DNA from: Syntrophobacterales bacterium Delta_01
GTDB lineage: Bacteria; Desulfobacterota; Syntrophobacteria; Syntrophobacterales; Syntrophobacteraceae
Direction: 5' to 3'
NCBI GenBank assembly: GCA_001603845.1
Contig: LUZZ01000029.1
Location: 1-33,853, forward strand
DNA length: 33,853 nt
Position numbers and translations under genes: made by a program. A model generated the notes under the pieces. That model saw only the letters and a list, made by a program, of their open reading frames with translations. It searched no databases and was not told the origin of the DNA. Positions 23,714 to 32,212 of the stretch are shown here, piece after piece (position 1 is the stretch's first letter; the number at the start of each line of letters is the position of its first letter).

Positions 23714-25078
23714 ATGGCATCCAAGAAGACGAGCATGCCCGCCGATAGATTGTTCAACCGGAATTTCACCCTGATCATCGTCGGACAATCCCTGCCGGCT
23801 CTTGCCGATGCACTTTACTCCGTCGTCCTGACGCTGTACCTGAAACGGGTGACCGACTCGGCCTCGGTCCTCGGTATCATGGAGATGCTGTCGTTCCTGC
23901 CGCCGGTCCTGCTGGGGCCGCTCACGGGCGCGCTCGTCGATCGCATAAGCAGGAAGACGGTGATAGTGTGGAGCGATATTCTACGGGGACTTCTCCTGAT
24001 ACTGCTATGCGTTTTCAGCCTCGACTGGTTTTTCAACTTTAAGGTGCTCAATATCGGGATAATGGAGATTCACCTTTCGTTTCCATTTTCCGTCTACGCC
24101 CTGCTCACTGCGACAGTCTTACTGGCCGCCATCGATTCCGCCTTCAGTTCCGCTTTGAACGTGATCACCCCGGAGATATTGTCAAAACGTGAAATCCAGA
24201 GGGGTAATTCACTGCTCCAGGGGGTCAGCGGCACCCTCGGAATGCTGGGCAACGGTCTCGGGGGGATTCTTTTCGCCATGTTCGGGGCGCCTTTGGTGTT
24301 TCTCATCAGGGGAATCTCGCACCTGTTCGCCGCCACCGCCGGTCTGTTTTTGTCCGTCCCCGATAAGTCCTCCGCACTCAAGCCTTCGTTTTCATACAGA
24401 ACCCTGATCGCGGAAGTGAAGGAAGGCTTTCTGTTCATCTGGGCAAACAAGGGCCTGAGGAACTTGATGGTGGTCTATATGCTGTCCAATCTCCTCTTCC
24501 CGATGGTGATGCTGGGAGCGCCCTTCCTGATCACGGACGTCATGAAGCTCAGTGAAGCGTTTTACGGGTATCTGATGAGCGTGATAACGTTGAGTTCCAT
24601 TGTCGGATATCTTATTTTCGGTTCCCTGAGGCTAACGGAAAAACAGAATTACATGGTGATATGCTGGACGTTCTTTGTCGAAGCGATGGTGTTTTTGGCT
24701 CTTTCCTTTACAGTCAATACATATCTCGTGTTTCTCCTGTTTGCAGTCCTTTCTTCATGCATGGCTGTATCACGATTGATAAATACGTCTCTAAAGCAAA
24801 TCGTTATCCCTGAAGAAATCAGGGGAAGGGTCTTCGGTACCGAGAGTTCCATCAACGGTATCCTCGTTCCGGTATCCTTTGCGATTGGCGGTTTTATCAT
24901 AGACCTGCTGAAAAAAAATATCGGGCTTCTTTTCTCCATCATTTTCGTTCTCTATACGCTTTTGGCCATCGCTTTTGTCTTGAGCACGGCCATCAGGCAA
25001 TTCTACCTGACATCGACGCCGGGCACAGGGCGGCCGCAGGTGCGGTCCACATCGATGACGGAGACAATCGAACCGTAG
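23714..25078 (+). CDS. MFS exporter of the RiPP locus
   Basis: A 454-residue major facilitator with about 12 membrane segments. The first loop has GPLTGALVDRISRKTVIVW, the variant of the G-x3-D-R-x-G-R/K motif A; the N-terminal half resembles EntS-like and macrolide-type drug or siderophore exporters (GQSLPALADALYSVVLTLYL). The second half has RGRVFGTESSINGILVPVSF, also typical of that group. The gene follows the maturase by 39 bases and likely exports the product, possibly giving self-protection. The last 76 bases overlap the 3' end of the opposite-strand radical SAM gene. Substrate is inferred from context. Confidence 0.88.
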   Translation: MASKKTSMPADRLFNRNFTLIIVGQSLPALADALYSVVLTLYLKRVTDSASVLGIMEMLSFLPPVLLGPLTGALVDRISRKTVIVWSDILRGLLLILLCVFSLDWFFNFKVLNIGIMEIHLSFPFSVYALLTATVLLAAIDSAFSSALNVITPEILSKREIQRGNSLLQGVSGTLGMLGNGLGGILFAMFGAPLVFLIRGISHLFAATAGLFLSVPDKSSALKPSFSYRTLIAEVKEGFLFIWANKGLRNLMVVYMLSNLLFPMVMLGAPFLITDVMKLSEAFYGYLMSVITLSSIVGYLIFGSLRLTEKQNYMVICWTFFVEAMVFLALSFTVNTYLVFLLFAVLSSCMAVSRLINTSLKQIVIPEEIRGRVFGTESSINGILVPVSFAIGGFIIDLLKKNIGLLFSIIFVLYTLLAIAFVLSTAIRQFYLTSTPGTGRPQVRSTSMTETIEP

Positions 25079-26862
25079 TTGTCGTTAAAATAAACCAGGT
25101 GCATTTCCCTGAGAAGGCCCAGTGCGGCACAAACCGATCTCTCGTCTATTTCCGCGTCATATTTCCTGAGCACCTCCAGAAGACCGCGAAGGTCCATGAT
25201 GCTCGAATTCGTCTCGTAGAGGATACGGCAGGCCAGGTCTTTTATCTCAAGATCGACCACGAGTTCGCCGTCGAAGAACTCGCGGTAGAAAATCATATCG
25301 TCCTCCCGGACAACACTGTAACTGTAGGTATGATCATAGTAAAAGTCGTTTACCTTTGAGAAAAGGTCCCAGAGAAAATTCTGCGGCGCGGAAAAGTCGA
25401 ACAGAGAAAAACGGTCAATTCCCTCCACCATCTTTGTGGGCAATAAATGGAAGATCGTATTCTCTCCCCACTTGATTAGATCACCCTTTGCGGTCATATC
25501 GTAGAAGCCCGAATGCTTGGCGAGCCGGAGTGGAATCAGGTTGTGACAAAAGAGGGCCTTGTCGAAATAAAATCTCAGGAAATGCAGGTTGTCGATGCTT
25601 TCCAGAATATCGTAGTCCGTTTCCCCCGTTACCCCGCATATGATGTTTGCCGAAGGGAGCATGATTCCGTATTTGTGCGCAAATTTGACGAGAAATATGT
25701 TGTCAGAAAAATTGGTTCGCTTTCTCATCTTCGCCAGCAGACGGTCCGATAGGGCTTCGTATCCACAATGGATCCTGCCCAGCCCGGCGCGGGGGAACTT
25801 CTCCAGAAGGCTTGTCGTGAGTTTTTTATGGACAACCTCGGCAATCACTTCAATGTTGTTGTCCCGTCTCATGGCGATGAGGTCGTCGAGGATGCTTTCG
25901 AGCCTTGTCGGGTCGTTGGCGACTATGTCGTTATCCATGAAGGCGAAGTAGCGTGCGTGGTATCGATCCAGGAGGTGATTGATTTCCGATTTCAAGACTG
26001 CGGGCTCTTTTTTCCTGTTCTCATACCCCTCTCCGTACACGCAGAACCGGCAAGCGTTCCACATGCACCCCCGGCTCGATTCCAGGGGAAAGATCACGGG
26101 AGAGTCCTTCCGGTTCGACGCCGCGAGGTAGTCGAAGTAGTCATCATAATCGGGAAATATCCCGCTGTTCATATCGAAAAACCTGCCGGTCTCCGTATCG
26201 GACGGCAGCAGCGAGCCGTCTTTGCGAAAAACGAGCCGGGGAACGGATGCGAAGTCATCCATGTGGCCGTCGATACACCGGCATAACTCCAGCAACGGAT
26301 ATTCGCCCTCTCCCCAGATCGCGAAATCAAACAGGTCGCATGCGCTCAGGATGGATTCGGCCTTCTCTCGATTGCGCAGGCCGCCGATAAGGATTTTTGC
26401 TCCGGGAAAATACTCTTTCATGTATTTGGCGAGAACGATGCCCGGGATCCACTGTTCATATTTGCAGGGAATTCCAAAAAGCAGCGGACCGTTGCGCGAA
26501 TGCTTCGAGAACTCCTTCGAGACGAGGGTATCCATGGTGTCTCTGGTTTTTGCCAGATAGTCGCTATTGTCGTTCAGGATGTCCCGGATGGGCCTCTGTG
26601 CCTTGAGCACGGCGTTGGCCTTGCTTTTGGCGATATCGTCGTGGTACTCCCCGGCGATCAGGTAGAGGTAGGGCAGCAGGTCGAAATGGATCGCATCGGT
26701 AGTTTTCCCGGATATGGGCAGCAGCTTATCGAGGAGCATGTTCCAGTATATTACCGTTGTTTGAATATTGTGGTGCAGGAGGAAGCCCTTGAGGGTGGAA
26801 AGCGCGGCGGAGGGCGTATCGATCCGCGCGGGGGGCAGAGCATTGAGTATCACTTCGATCAC
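25003..26862 (-). CDS. B12-type radical SAM protein with C-terminal RRE/wHTH-like domain
   Basis: A 619-residue protein. Residues about 125-215 look like a cobalamin-binding domain without the DxHxxG motif (FPGAKILIGG, FDFAIWGEGEYPLLELC). The radical SAM core starts ESSRGCMWNACRFCVYGEGY, with C266-x4-C271-x2-C274, a spacing common in this class. It continues with YFAFMDNDIV, RIHCGYEALSDRLLAKMRK and SANIICGVTGETDYDILESI. The last about 90 residues (VVDLEIKDLACRILYETN, ERSVCAALGLLREMHLVYF) resemble the small helical domain at the end of RiPP maturation radical SAM proteins. The GTG start at 26862 has GAGGT about six bases before it. It lies on the other strand from the precursor but overlaps the exporter tail. 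A peptide methyltransferase role is possible, not shown. Confidence 0.85.
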   Translation of the reverse strand: MIEVILNALPPARIDTPSAALSTLKGFLLHHNIQTTVIYWNMLLDKLLPISGKTTDAIHFDLLPYLYLIAGEYHDDIAKSKANAVLKAQRPIRDILNDNSDYLAKTRDTMDTLVSKEFSKHSRNGPLLFGIPCKYEQWIPGIVLAKYMKEYFPGAKILIGGLRNREKAESILSACDLFDFAIWGEGEYPLLELCRCIDGHMDDFASVPRLVFRKDGSLLPSDTETGRFFDMNSGIFPDYDDYFDYLAASNRKDSPVIFPLESSRGCMWNACRFCVYGEGYENRKKEPAVLKSEINHLLDRYHARYFAFMDNDIVANDPTRLESILDDLIAMRRDNNIEVIAEVVHKKLTTSLLEKFPRAGLGRIHCGYEALSDRLLAKMRKRTNFSDNIFLVKFAHKYGIMLPSANIICGVTGETDYDILESIDNLHFLRFYFDKALFCHNLIPLRLAKHSGFYDMTAKGDLIKWGENTIFHLLPTKMVEGIDRFSLFDFSAPQNFLWDLFSKVNDFYYDHTYSYSVVREDDMIFYREFFDGELVVDLEIKDLACRILYETNSSIMDLRGLLEVLRKYDAEIDERSVCAALGLLREMHLVYFNDNYGSIVSVIDVDRTCGRPVPGVDVR

Positions 26863-27185
26863 AGGAATACCTCATTTCCTTTTCCATTCACGACGATTCT
26901 TCCCTTCGGTCCCCTGGGAGAAAGCCAATATCCATGGTCTTTGATTTTATCGCACACAAATCCCTTATGTTCAAAAAATCCCGTTTCGATTGGACATTGC
27001 AGGGAAGCCATGGTATTGCCGGCAGCGGGCTAACAGGGCTGGACGGTGCCATTGAATCCGTTTACGGATCGGAAAAATACTCCGCAAAATCCCGGTGTAC
27101 CGGATGAGAGCGCAGCCGGCGGTACCGTAAAAACCCCTGGATAGGTATTACCGGTGCAGCCTTTTCGCTTCGAGGGCACAATGAA
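26863..27185. other. Intergenic region before the SHOCT gene
   Basis: About 320 bases between the divergent radical SAM and SHOCT genes. It must hold promoters in both directions, but I see no strong hexamer pair. A 57-codon open frame (26934-27107, plus) has no ribosome binding site. Otherwise nothing is recognised. Confidence 0.4.
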
Positions 27186-27566
27186 ATGAACAGCAAAGCT
27201 TCCGTGAGACCGTCAAAAGCATCCGCCATTGTTCTTCTCGTCATGGCGCCCCTCTTTCTCGTTTTCGGTGTTGTTTTGTGCGGGGCAGCCGAAGGAGAGG
27301 CACGGCCGTACGTCATGATGTTCCTTGTAATCTGGGTTGCGGCATGCGGTTCCATGATCGTCTACGCCTTGTGGATCCTGCTCTCCAAGCGTCCTCCCGC
27401 CGTAACGGAAATAGACATCGAGGGCACGGAAAGCGACGGCCCCGCCGGTTCCGGGATCGATTTCGATTCGAAATTGAGAAAGCTCGCATCATTGCGCAGG
27501 GACGGGCTTATCAGCGATGAGGAATACAGGGCGAAGCGCTCGGAGATCATGCAGGAAAAATGGTAG
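27186..27566 (+). CDS. Two-TM SHOCT-domain protein
   Basis: A 126-residue protein with two membrane segments (about 14-34 and 43-66, separated by GAAEGEARPY) and a C-terminal SHOCT-type motif LRKLASLRRDGLISDEEYRA followed by KRSEIMQ. SHOCT (short C-terminal domain) motifs occur at the ends of many bacterial proteins of unknown function and may mediate oligomerisation. No ribosome binding site stands out before ATG 27186. It has no clear partner gene on either side. Confidence 0.8.
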   Translation: MNSKASVRPSKASAIVLLVMAPLFLVFGVVLCGAAEGEARPYVMMFLVIWVAACGSMIVYALWILLSKRPPAVTEIDIEGTESDGPAGSGIDFDSKLRKLASLRRDGLISDEEYRAKRSEIMQEKW

Positions 27567-28049
27567 CCCGCGCGCAGAAAACCGGATAAGGCCGCGACCG
27601 ATTTTTACGGGACGGCGTATCGGCCCCCCGTGTCCCCTGCCGGCTCCCACGAACTCCATACACCGCCTCCGCGCCTCCTGCGGCAGTTCTGTCCGTCTCA
27701 TCGGCCCCTTCCTTCAGGCGCCCATCAAAACCGGACATTTCATGCGCTGCAAGTGCGGACATTTTATTTGCTCCCAACAACATTGCAAATTGCAGTGGCG
27801 GATCCGGACCGGATGCTGTATTATCAAACTCCGCGCTTTCTTCCACTTTATTAAAGTTGTATCGGCCTCGTATCCTGTTCTGTGTTATCGTTGCGCCCTC
27901 CCAAAACCGGAGTGGGAGGTATGCGCAAGCGCGATTCCGGTTCAGCGATATCGGCCTTTGAATGGCTCTTTTTTTGCACGCTCTGTTCTTTGTATCCTGT
28001 AGCTGTTATGCTTGTAAGAGAATAGATCCAGGAAGGATTTGAACGCAAA
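27567..28049. other. Intergenic region, nothing recognised
   Basis: About 480 bases with open frames on both strands but no family resemblance, hairpin or ribosome binding site that I can support. It is AT-richer toward the end, where the promoter of the next gene should lie. Confidence 0.4.
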
Positions 28050-28811
28050 ATGGGGTCTGTACGGGAAAGCCGCGAAACTGACAGTCCACCGAAGAAAATC
28101 AAAAACCACGTATTTCTCAAATTCGCGTTTGTAGTCCTCGTAGTCGCCATTCTGACGATTATCGCCTACGAAACGGGTTTGGTGCGCTTTTTCATGAGCA
28201 AAAAGCACCTCGTGAGTTTCCTGGAATCGCTCGGCCCGTGGTCATTTGCCGGGTTCATCTTCCTCCAGGCGTTCCAGGTGGTTGCCGCACCCGTTCCGGG
28301 GGACTTGACGGGGCTGTTGGGAGGATATCTCTACGGCCCGTGGATGGGGGTCCTCTACTCGACCGTCGGGCTTACCCTCGGCTCTTATATCGCGTTCGCT
28401 CTCGGCAGATCTTTCGGAAAGCCCCTGGTGAGAAAATTCGTGCCCCAGCAAACGCTCAGCAGGTTCAATTTCCTGCTGCATCACAAGGGCGCTTTTATAG
28501 TGTTTCTCCTGTTCCTGATACCCGGGTTCCCCAAGGACTACCTTTGTTTCATCCTGGGGCTGGGAGAGCTGTCGGGGCTGGAGTTCGTGGCCATAGGCGG
28601 GGGCGGCAGGCTTTTCGGAACGATCATGCTCACCATGGGCGGAAATTATATCAGGCTCCACCAGTACTGGCACCTGTGTATTCTTTGCGGAGTCGGACTG
28701 ACTCTGCTTTTTTTCGGCATGGCCTACAGGGACCAGGTGGAACGGGCCTTCCGGCTCATCCACGAAAAGAGCAGGAAAAAACAAACCCGGCCCGCCCCCA
28801 AAATGAACTGA
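28050..28811 (+). CDS. TVP38/TMEM64 (DedA-like) family membrane protein
   Basis: A 253-residue integral membrane protein with one N-terminal membrane helix (FAFVVLVVAILTIIAYETG) and the VTT-domain core. Core marks are FIFLQAFQVVAAPVPGDL, LGGYLYGPWMGVLYSTVGLT, the LGRSFGKPLVRKF helix, FIVFLLFLIPGFPKDYLCFI and LGEL. Members are proposed lipid scramblases or membrane-homeostasis proteins; exact activity here is unknown. The N-terminal 25 residues are charged and cytoplasmic. It is convergent with the next gene, 15 bases away, and has no obvious operon partner. Confidence 0.88.
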   Translation: MGSVRESRETDSPPKKIKNHVFLKFAFVVLVVAILTIIAYETGLVRFFMSKKHLVSFLESLGPWSFAGFIFLQAFQVVAAPVPGDLTGLLGGYLYGPWMGVLYSTVGLTLGSYIAFALGRSFGKPLVRKFVPQQTLSRFNFLLHHKGAFIVFLLFLIPGFPKDYLCFILGLGELSGLEFVAIGGGGRLFGTIMLTMGGNYIRLHQYWHLCILCGVGLTLLFFGMAYRDQVERAFRLIHEKSRKKQTRPAPKMN

Positions 28812-28826
28812 ACCGCCAAAATTCCG

Positions 28827-30371
28827 TCACTCCGGCCCCCGCCGGCCTCTTCTGAGCCCTTCGCAGAAAAACGGCGCGTGGTTGGACGTAAAGTGCGGCG
28901 GGTCCTTGGCCACGATGGGGGCGATGGCGGGATGCCGCTTGAACTCCCTGTCCAAAAAATGCCTCACCCGTGAACGGTCCCAACCCTTCGGATGTGAAAA
29001 ATCGGTATAGAGCGAAAGATCCCCGGCGTAGTGGGGAGAGGTCCCGAACCTTGCCGCGTCCGGGCTGTTTACCGGCATGTTGAAGACGGCGAGGTTCAGA
29101 AAATCGATCATCGAGCTGTGTCGGACGGTATACTCCAGGGTGTGCCGGGCCTCATCGGCCGACTCCGAAGGGGTCCCGAAAAGCAGGTAGACGTAAGTGC
29201 CGATTCCGGCCCTTTTGAGAGCGGCGAGCGCTTTTGAGGCAATCTCCAGGTCGATGCCCTTCCCTTCCGAATCGATCACCCCCTGGTCCCCCGATTCCAG
29301 CCCGAGTTTCAGCATGACGCAGCCCGATTTCCGGAGCGCGCGGCAAAAATCCTCGTCGGCAAGGCTTCGCGTTATCCGCACGAACCCGTACCAGGGGGCG
29401 CCCGGAGGGTCTTTGGCAATCCGGCGAAGCAGGGCCGGGCTGACGGCGCTGTCCAGAAAATGGAGAAGCGCCGGGCGGAAGCGCCCCGCCAGTTTTCCGG
29501 CATCGCCGCGCGCCGCCGCCGGGTGGGCGGGTTCGTACCGGGTGCCCTCGGCCGCTTCCGGGCAGAAGGCGCACCGGTTCCAGTAGCACCCGGAAGAGGA
29601 GCTGTAGGGGACGATCCGGCCGGGAGCCAGGTAATCGTCCAGGGAAAAGAGCGAGTAGTCGGGACAGGGCACCGGGCGCCCTTCCGGTTGTTTCCCGGCA
29701 ATCTCCACCAGTGCCCGCTCGCCGGGGCCGTCGATCAGGTGATCGACAAGGCCCGCAAAGGGATTTTTCCACCGCGGGTTTCGGACCCAGGAGGTGACGA
29801 GGCCGCCGCCGAGCGCGATCCTGACCGCCGGGAAGTGGGCTTTCGCCCACCCGATCATGGCAAAGACGCTGAGTGCCTGGCTCAAGAAATTAAGTGAAAA
29901 ACCTACGACTTCCGGGCTGTCGCGCTCCATCGCCTCCGCCAGCCGCTTCGAGAAATAGCCGTGGAAGGGATTTTTCGCATACTCTTCGGCCGAGCGCAGA
30001 AGGTCCCGGCTCCTGACCGGCGAAAGTTCCGAATGCAAGTAATTGGAAAGGCTGAGGCGCACGGGGCCGTTTCCGGCGGTTTTTTCCAGCAGCCGGTTGA
30101 GGTCGGAAACGGTTCGTTTGTAGCGCTGGAGTTCCGCATAGCCGCCCGGGCTGCGGATGGAGGCCAGGTTTTTTTCGCGCCCGCGCACCGCCCGGAGGGT
30201 CCACCGGTCGGAGCCGTCCACGGGTTGATCGAGCAGGTACAGAACGGCCTCGATATTGGCGTCGATGACCGAGCACTTCACACCGGCCGCCGTCAGCGCC
30301 CCGTAGAGCCTGGCGATGCCGGGCGGCGGTTCGGAGGGTTTTACCAGAGGGGGATTGATTAGAAGGATCAT
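28827..30371 (-). CDS. B12-type radical SAM protein, unknown substrate
   Basis: A 514-residue protein. The N-terminus MILLINPPLVKPSEPPPGIA starts a Rossmann-like cobalamin domain (residues about 1-225), ending in LGGGLVTSWVRNP and HLIDGPGERALVEI. The radical SAM core has SGCYWNRCAFCPEAA, C262-x4-C267-x2-C270, the same spacing as the enzyme at 25003-26862. It continues with WYGFVRITRSLADEDF, GCVMLKLGLESGDQGV and GTYVYLLFGTPSESADEA. No C-terminal recognition domain is obvious; the chain ends HFTSNHAPFFCEGLRRG. It belongs to the broad group of B12-dependent radical SAM proteins that includes methyltransferases and ring-contracting enzymes. No precursor peptide is seen beside it. ATG 30371 lacks a clear Shine-Dalgarno. 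Confidence 0.82.
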   Translation of the reverse strand: MILLINPPLVKPSEPPPGIARLYGALTAAGVKCSVIDANIEAVLYLLDQPVDGSDRWTLRAVRGREKNLASIRSPGGYAELQRYKRTVSDLNRLLEKTAGNGPVRLSLSNYLHSELSPVRSRDLLRSAEEYAKNPFHGYFSKRLAEAMERDSPEVVGFSLNFLSQALSVFAMIGWAKAHFPAVRIALGGGLVTSWVRNPRWKNPFAGLVDHLIDGPGERALVEIAGKQPEGRPVPCPDYSLFSLDDYLAPGRIVPYSSSSGCYWNRCAFCPEAAEGTRYEPAHPAAARGDAGKLAGRFRPALLHFLDSAVSPALLRRIAKDPPGAPWYGFVRITRSLADEDFCRALRKSGCVMLKLGLESGDQGVIDSEGKGIDLEIASKALAALKRAGIGTYVYLLFGTPSESADEARHTLEYTVRHSSMIDFLNLAVFNMPVNSPDAARFGTSPHYAGDLSLYTDFSHPKGWDRSRVRHFLDREFKRHPAIAPIVAKDPPHFTSNHAPFFCEGLRRGRRGPE

Positions 30372-30394
30372 TAAACGGAACGTCTAAACTACCG

Positions 30395-30655
30395 CTAACA
30401 TACTTCATCCAAAATGCGGCTTATTTCGGCCGAAGACAGTTTAACCTCCTTCACCGATTTAGCATCCCTGAGGCGTCTTACGGCGTCGAGGATTCTTTCG
30501 GCGGCATCCTTTTGAAGGCGGCACCCTGCAACTTTCGTGGTTCCCCTTCCTGCCGGCATTGCGGGCTGCCCGCTGGCCGCATCCCCTAAAACCTTTCGGC
30601 CGGGGCTATTCTTGCCCACTGTTTTTCTCACAGCGGTCTTACTTTTCGGAGCCAT
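30395..30655 (-). CDS. Small basic hypothetical protein
   Basis: An 86-residue protein of unknown family. The first 45 residues are basic and low-complexity (KSKTAVRKTVGKNSPGRK, then QPAMPAGRGTTK); the last 40 form a charged helical stretch DAAERILDAVRRLRDAKSVK followed by LSSAEISRILDEVC. The start is well supported: GGAGGAG seven bases before ATG 30655. It overlaps the end of the membrane protein gene upstream by 17 bases, implying coupled translation. It may bind nucleic acid through the basic part, but this is only a composition argument. It is followed after 23 bases by the start of the radical SAM gene on the same strand. Confidence 0.6.
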   Translation of the reverse strand: MAPKSKTAVRKTVGKNSPGRKVLGDAASGQPAMPAGRGTTKVAGCRLQKDAAERILDAVRRLRDAKSVKEVKLSSAEISRILDEVC

Positions 30656-31052
30656 TTTCTTTCTCCTCCGAAGCCAATTTATTCACCAATTTTTCAAAAT
30701 TGCTGCTTAACTCTAATATCTTATTTTGGCTGAAGTCAAGCTGCATCCGTTGTAAGATATTTGAGATAATGCTTGTTCCACCGATACCGGCGAGCAGGCA
30801 CAAGGCCATCTGCTTTATTCCCTGGATTTCATTAACCCCAAATGCCCATGTCAAAAGACTCGCCACCGCACCTATCAGGACATTGCGCAGAAAACCGGTG
30901 TTCAGCACGTGTCCGCCGGTTTCATCCCTGAAGTAGCGCGGGAGCGCAAGATCCTTTTCCAGCCATAAGGCATTTACCAGCCCGCCAATAGCTCCAAGCC
31001 CCAGCACTAGAACGATTTCCAGCCAATTGGCTCGAATTGTCTCCAATATCAT
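30639..31052 (-). CDS. Small membrane protein, unrecognised
   Basis: A 137-residue protein with about three to four hydrophobic segments: WLEIVLVLGLGAIGGLVNAL, FLRNVLIGAVASLLTWAFGV, and QMALCLLAGIGGTSIISNIL. A soluble Gln/Leu/Glu-rich helical tail follows (SSNFEKLVNKLASEEKEN). The glycine-rich transmembrane segments are vaguely like the DUF4257-type family, but I would not assign it. GGAG lies nine bases before ATG 31052. It is coupled to the small basic gene downstream. Lower GC than the genes around it suggests acquisition. Confidence 0.6.
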   Translation of the reverse strand: MILETIRANWLEIVLVLGLGAIGGLVNALWLEKDLALPRYFRDETGGHVLNTGFLRNVLIGAVASLLTWAFGVNEIQGIKQMALCLLAGIGGTSIISNILQRMQLDFSQNKILELSSNFEKLVNKLASEEKENGSEK

Positions 31053-31138
31053 CTGGATTAGCTCCGTCTGAGAGCAGCTTAGCCGATTTCACCGGAAAAA
31101 TCCGAGAAAATATGGAACTCCGGTATCCGTATCGCAGA

Positions 31139-31888
31139 CTATCTGATGGTAATGGATCGAGTGAGCTTCCTGGTACCTTCGGAATACCAGATGTCGATGA
31201 ATTCTTTGAGCGAGGCCTGTTCGCGGGCCTCGATCTGGAGGACGGCCTGCTTTCGCAGGAGGCCCTTGAGGCTCCTGAACGCGGCGGGTTCCTTGGCCGC
31301 GTATTCCCGGGCTCTTTCGGCGACGGCCGTCCCGAACCGTTCCTCCGGGACCACCTCGTCCACGAACCCGATCCGCAGCGCCTCTTCGGGCGAGTACATC
31401 TTCCCGGAATACAGGATGTCCTGGGCGTTTTTCGAACCGACCAGGAAGGTCAGCATGGCCACGTTCCCCGCGAAAACCGTGGCTCCGAAGGTGATCTCGT
31501 TGAGCGATATTCTGGAACGGCCCGCCGCCATGATGCGATGGTCGCAGCAGATGGCCAGCATGCCGCCGCCGGCGATGGTGTGGCCGTTGAGGGCGGCGAT
31601 CACCGGCTTGGGGAACTGAAAAAGGTACAGGCAAAACTGCTCGAATTTATCCACGAAGGCCAGGAAATCGTCCGGGGAGTAATCGTAGAACTCCGGAGCA
31701 TCGAACCCGAAGGAGAAAAACTTCCCTTTTCCGGTAAGGACCACGGCCCGGACGCCGTCATCCGTTTCCAGGGCGCGGAAGCTTTCGTGCAACCGCTCCA
31801 CCAGCGCACCGTTCAAGGCGTTTACCTTGCCTCGTTCCAGACATACCGTCGCAGTTTCTCCATCCTTGGACACAGTGACGCCGCTCAT
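31139..31888 (-). CDS. Enoyl-CoA hydratase/isomerase family protein
   Basis: A 249-residue crotonase-fold protein. Marks include VNALNGALVERLHESF, FFSFGFDAPEF (first oxyanion-hole loop), KPVIAALNGHTIAGGGMLAI (second loop) and CDHRIMA, then ISLNEITFG, which supplies the conserved Glu. The region where classical hydratases carry the second catalytic Glu does not show it clearly, so isomerase or another crotonase reaction is possible. ATG 31888 has AAGGAGCG just before it and begins MSGVTVSKDG; the frame is open for 21 more codons upstream with no support. The context (a possible TTACT/AGTAA operator, no neighbouring thiolase or dehydrogenase) does not reveal the pathway. Confidence 0.88.
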   Translation of the reverse strand: MSGVTVSKDGETATVCLERGKVNALNGALVERLHESFRALETDDGVRAVVLTGKGKFFSFGFDAPEFYDYSPDDFLAFVDKFEQFCLYLFQFPKPVIAALNGHTIAGGGMLAICCDHRIMAAGRSRISLNEITFGATVFAGNVAMLTFLVGSKNAQDILYSGKMYSPEEALRIGFVDEVVPEERFGTAVAERAREYAAKEPAAFRSLKGLLRKQAVLQIEAREQASLKEFIDIWYSEGTRKLTRSITIR

Positions 31889-31999
31889 AAACGCTCCTTC
31901 GGCTAACGGGGTTCGAAATTGCCGGACGGGTACGTCCCGGGGGATTCGCACCGGATTTCAAATGGAAAACCGCACCGAATACCGGGGGAAAGACGCCAA

Positions 32000-32039
32000 A
32001 AGCCCTGTTCGGCCGGAGGGGGGAAGCCGAACAGGGCTT
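32000..32039 (-). terminator. Terminator-like hairpin downstream of ilvE
   Basis: A perfect 14-bp inverted repeat, AAGCCCTGTTCGGC (32000-32013) and GCCGAACAGGGCTT (32026-32039), around a 12-base loop. On the minus strand the stem is followed by a short T run. It lies about 170 bases past the ilvE stop and ahead of the enoyl-CoA gene, separating the two transcripts. Confidence 0.65.
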
Positions 32040-32071
32040 GAGGGGTTAGGAGAAGGCGACATATTGTCAAC

Positions 32072-32089
32072 CTTACTAAAAACAGTAAG
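32072..32089. promoter_or_regulatory. Operator-like inverted repeat TTACT-n6-AGTAA
   Basis: CTTACT (32072-32077) and AGTAAG (32084-32089) are perfect mirror arms around AAAAAC, next to TTGACA on the minus strand (32062-32067). The site lies upstream of the enoyl-CoA hydratase-like gene. A TetR- or GntR-type regulator of acyl-CoA metabolism is a possible reader, but I cannot name one. Confidence 0.35.
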
Positions 32090-32212
32090 CACCCGGTCTG
32101 AAAAATCAACGGCCCATCGAGGGGCCGCCCCGCCCGGAACCGTCGGCGACGACCGGCCCCGGCGGTTGGTCTTTGGACCTCGAAGGCCGGGAGTCCCCTT
32201 CCTGCGGTCAAA

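Noticed and set aside
26934-27107. 57-codon plus-strand ORF between divergent genes, considered as a second precursor
   Set aside because: It has no ribosome binding site, only one Cys, and no leader-core layout.
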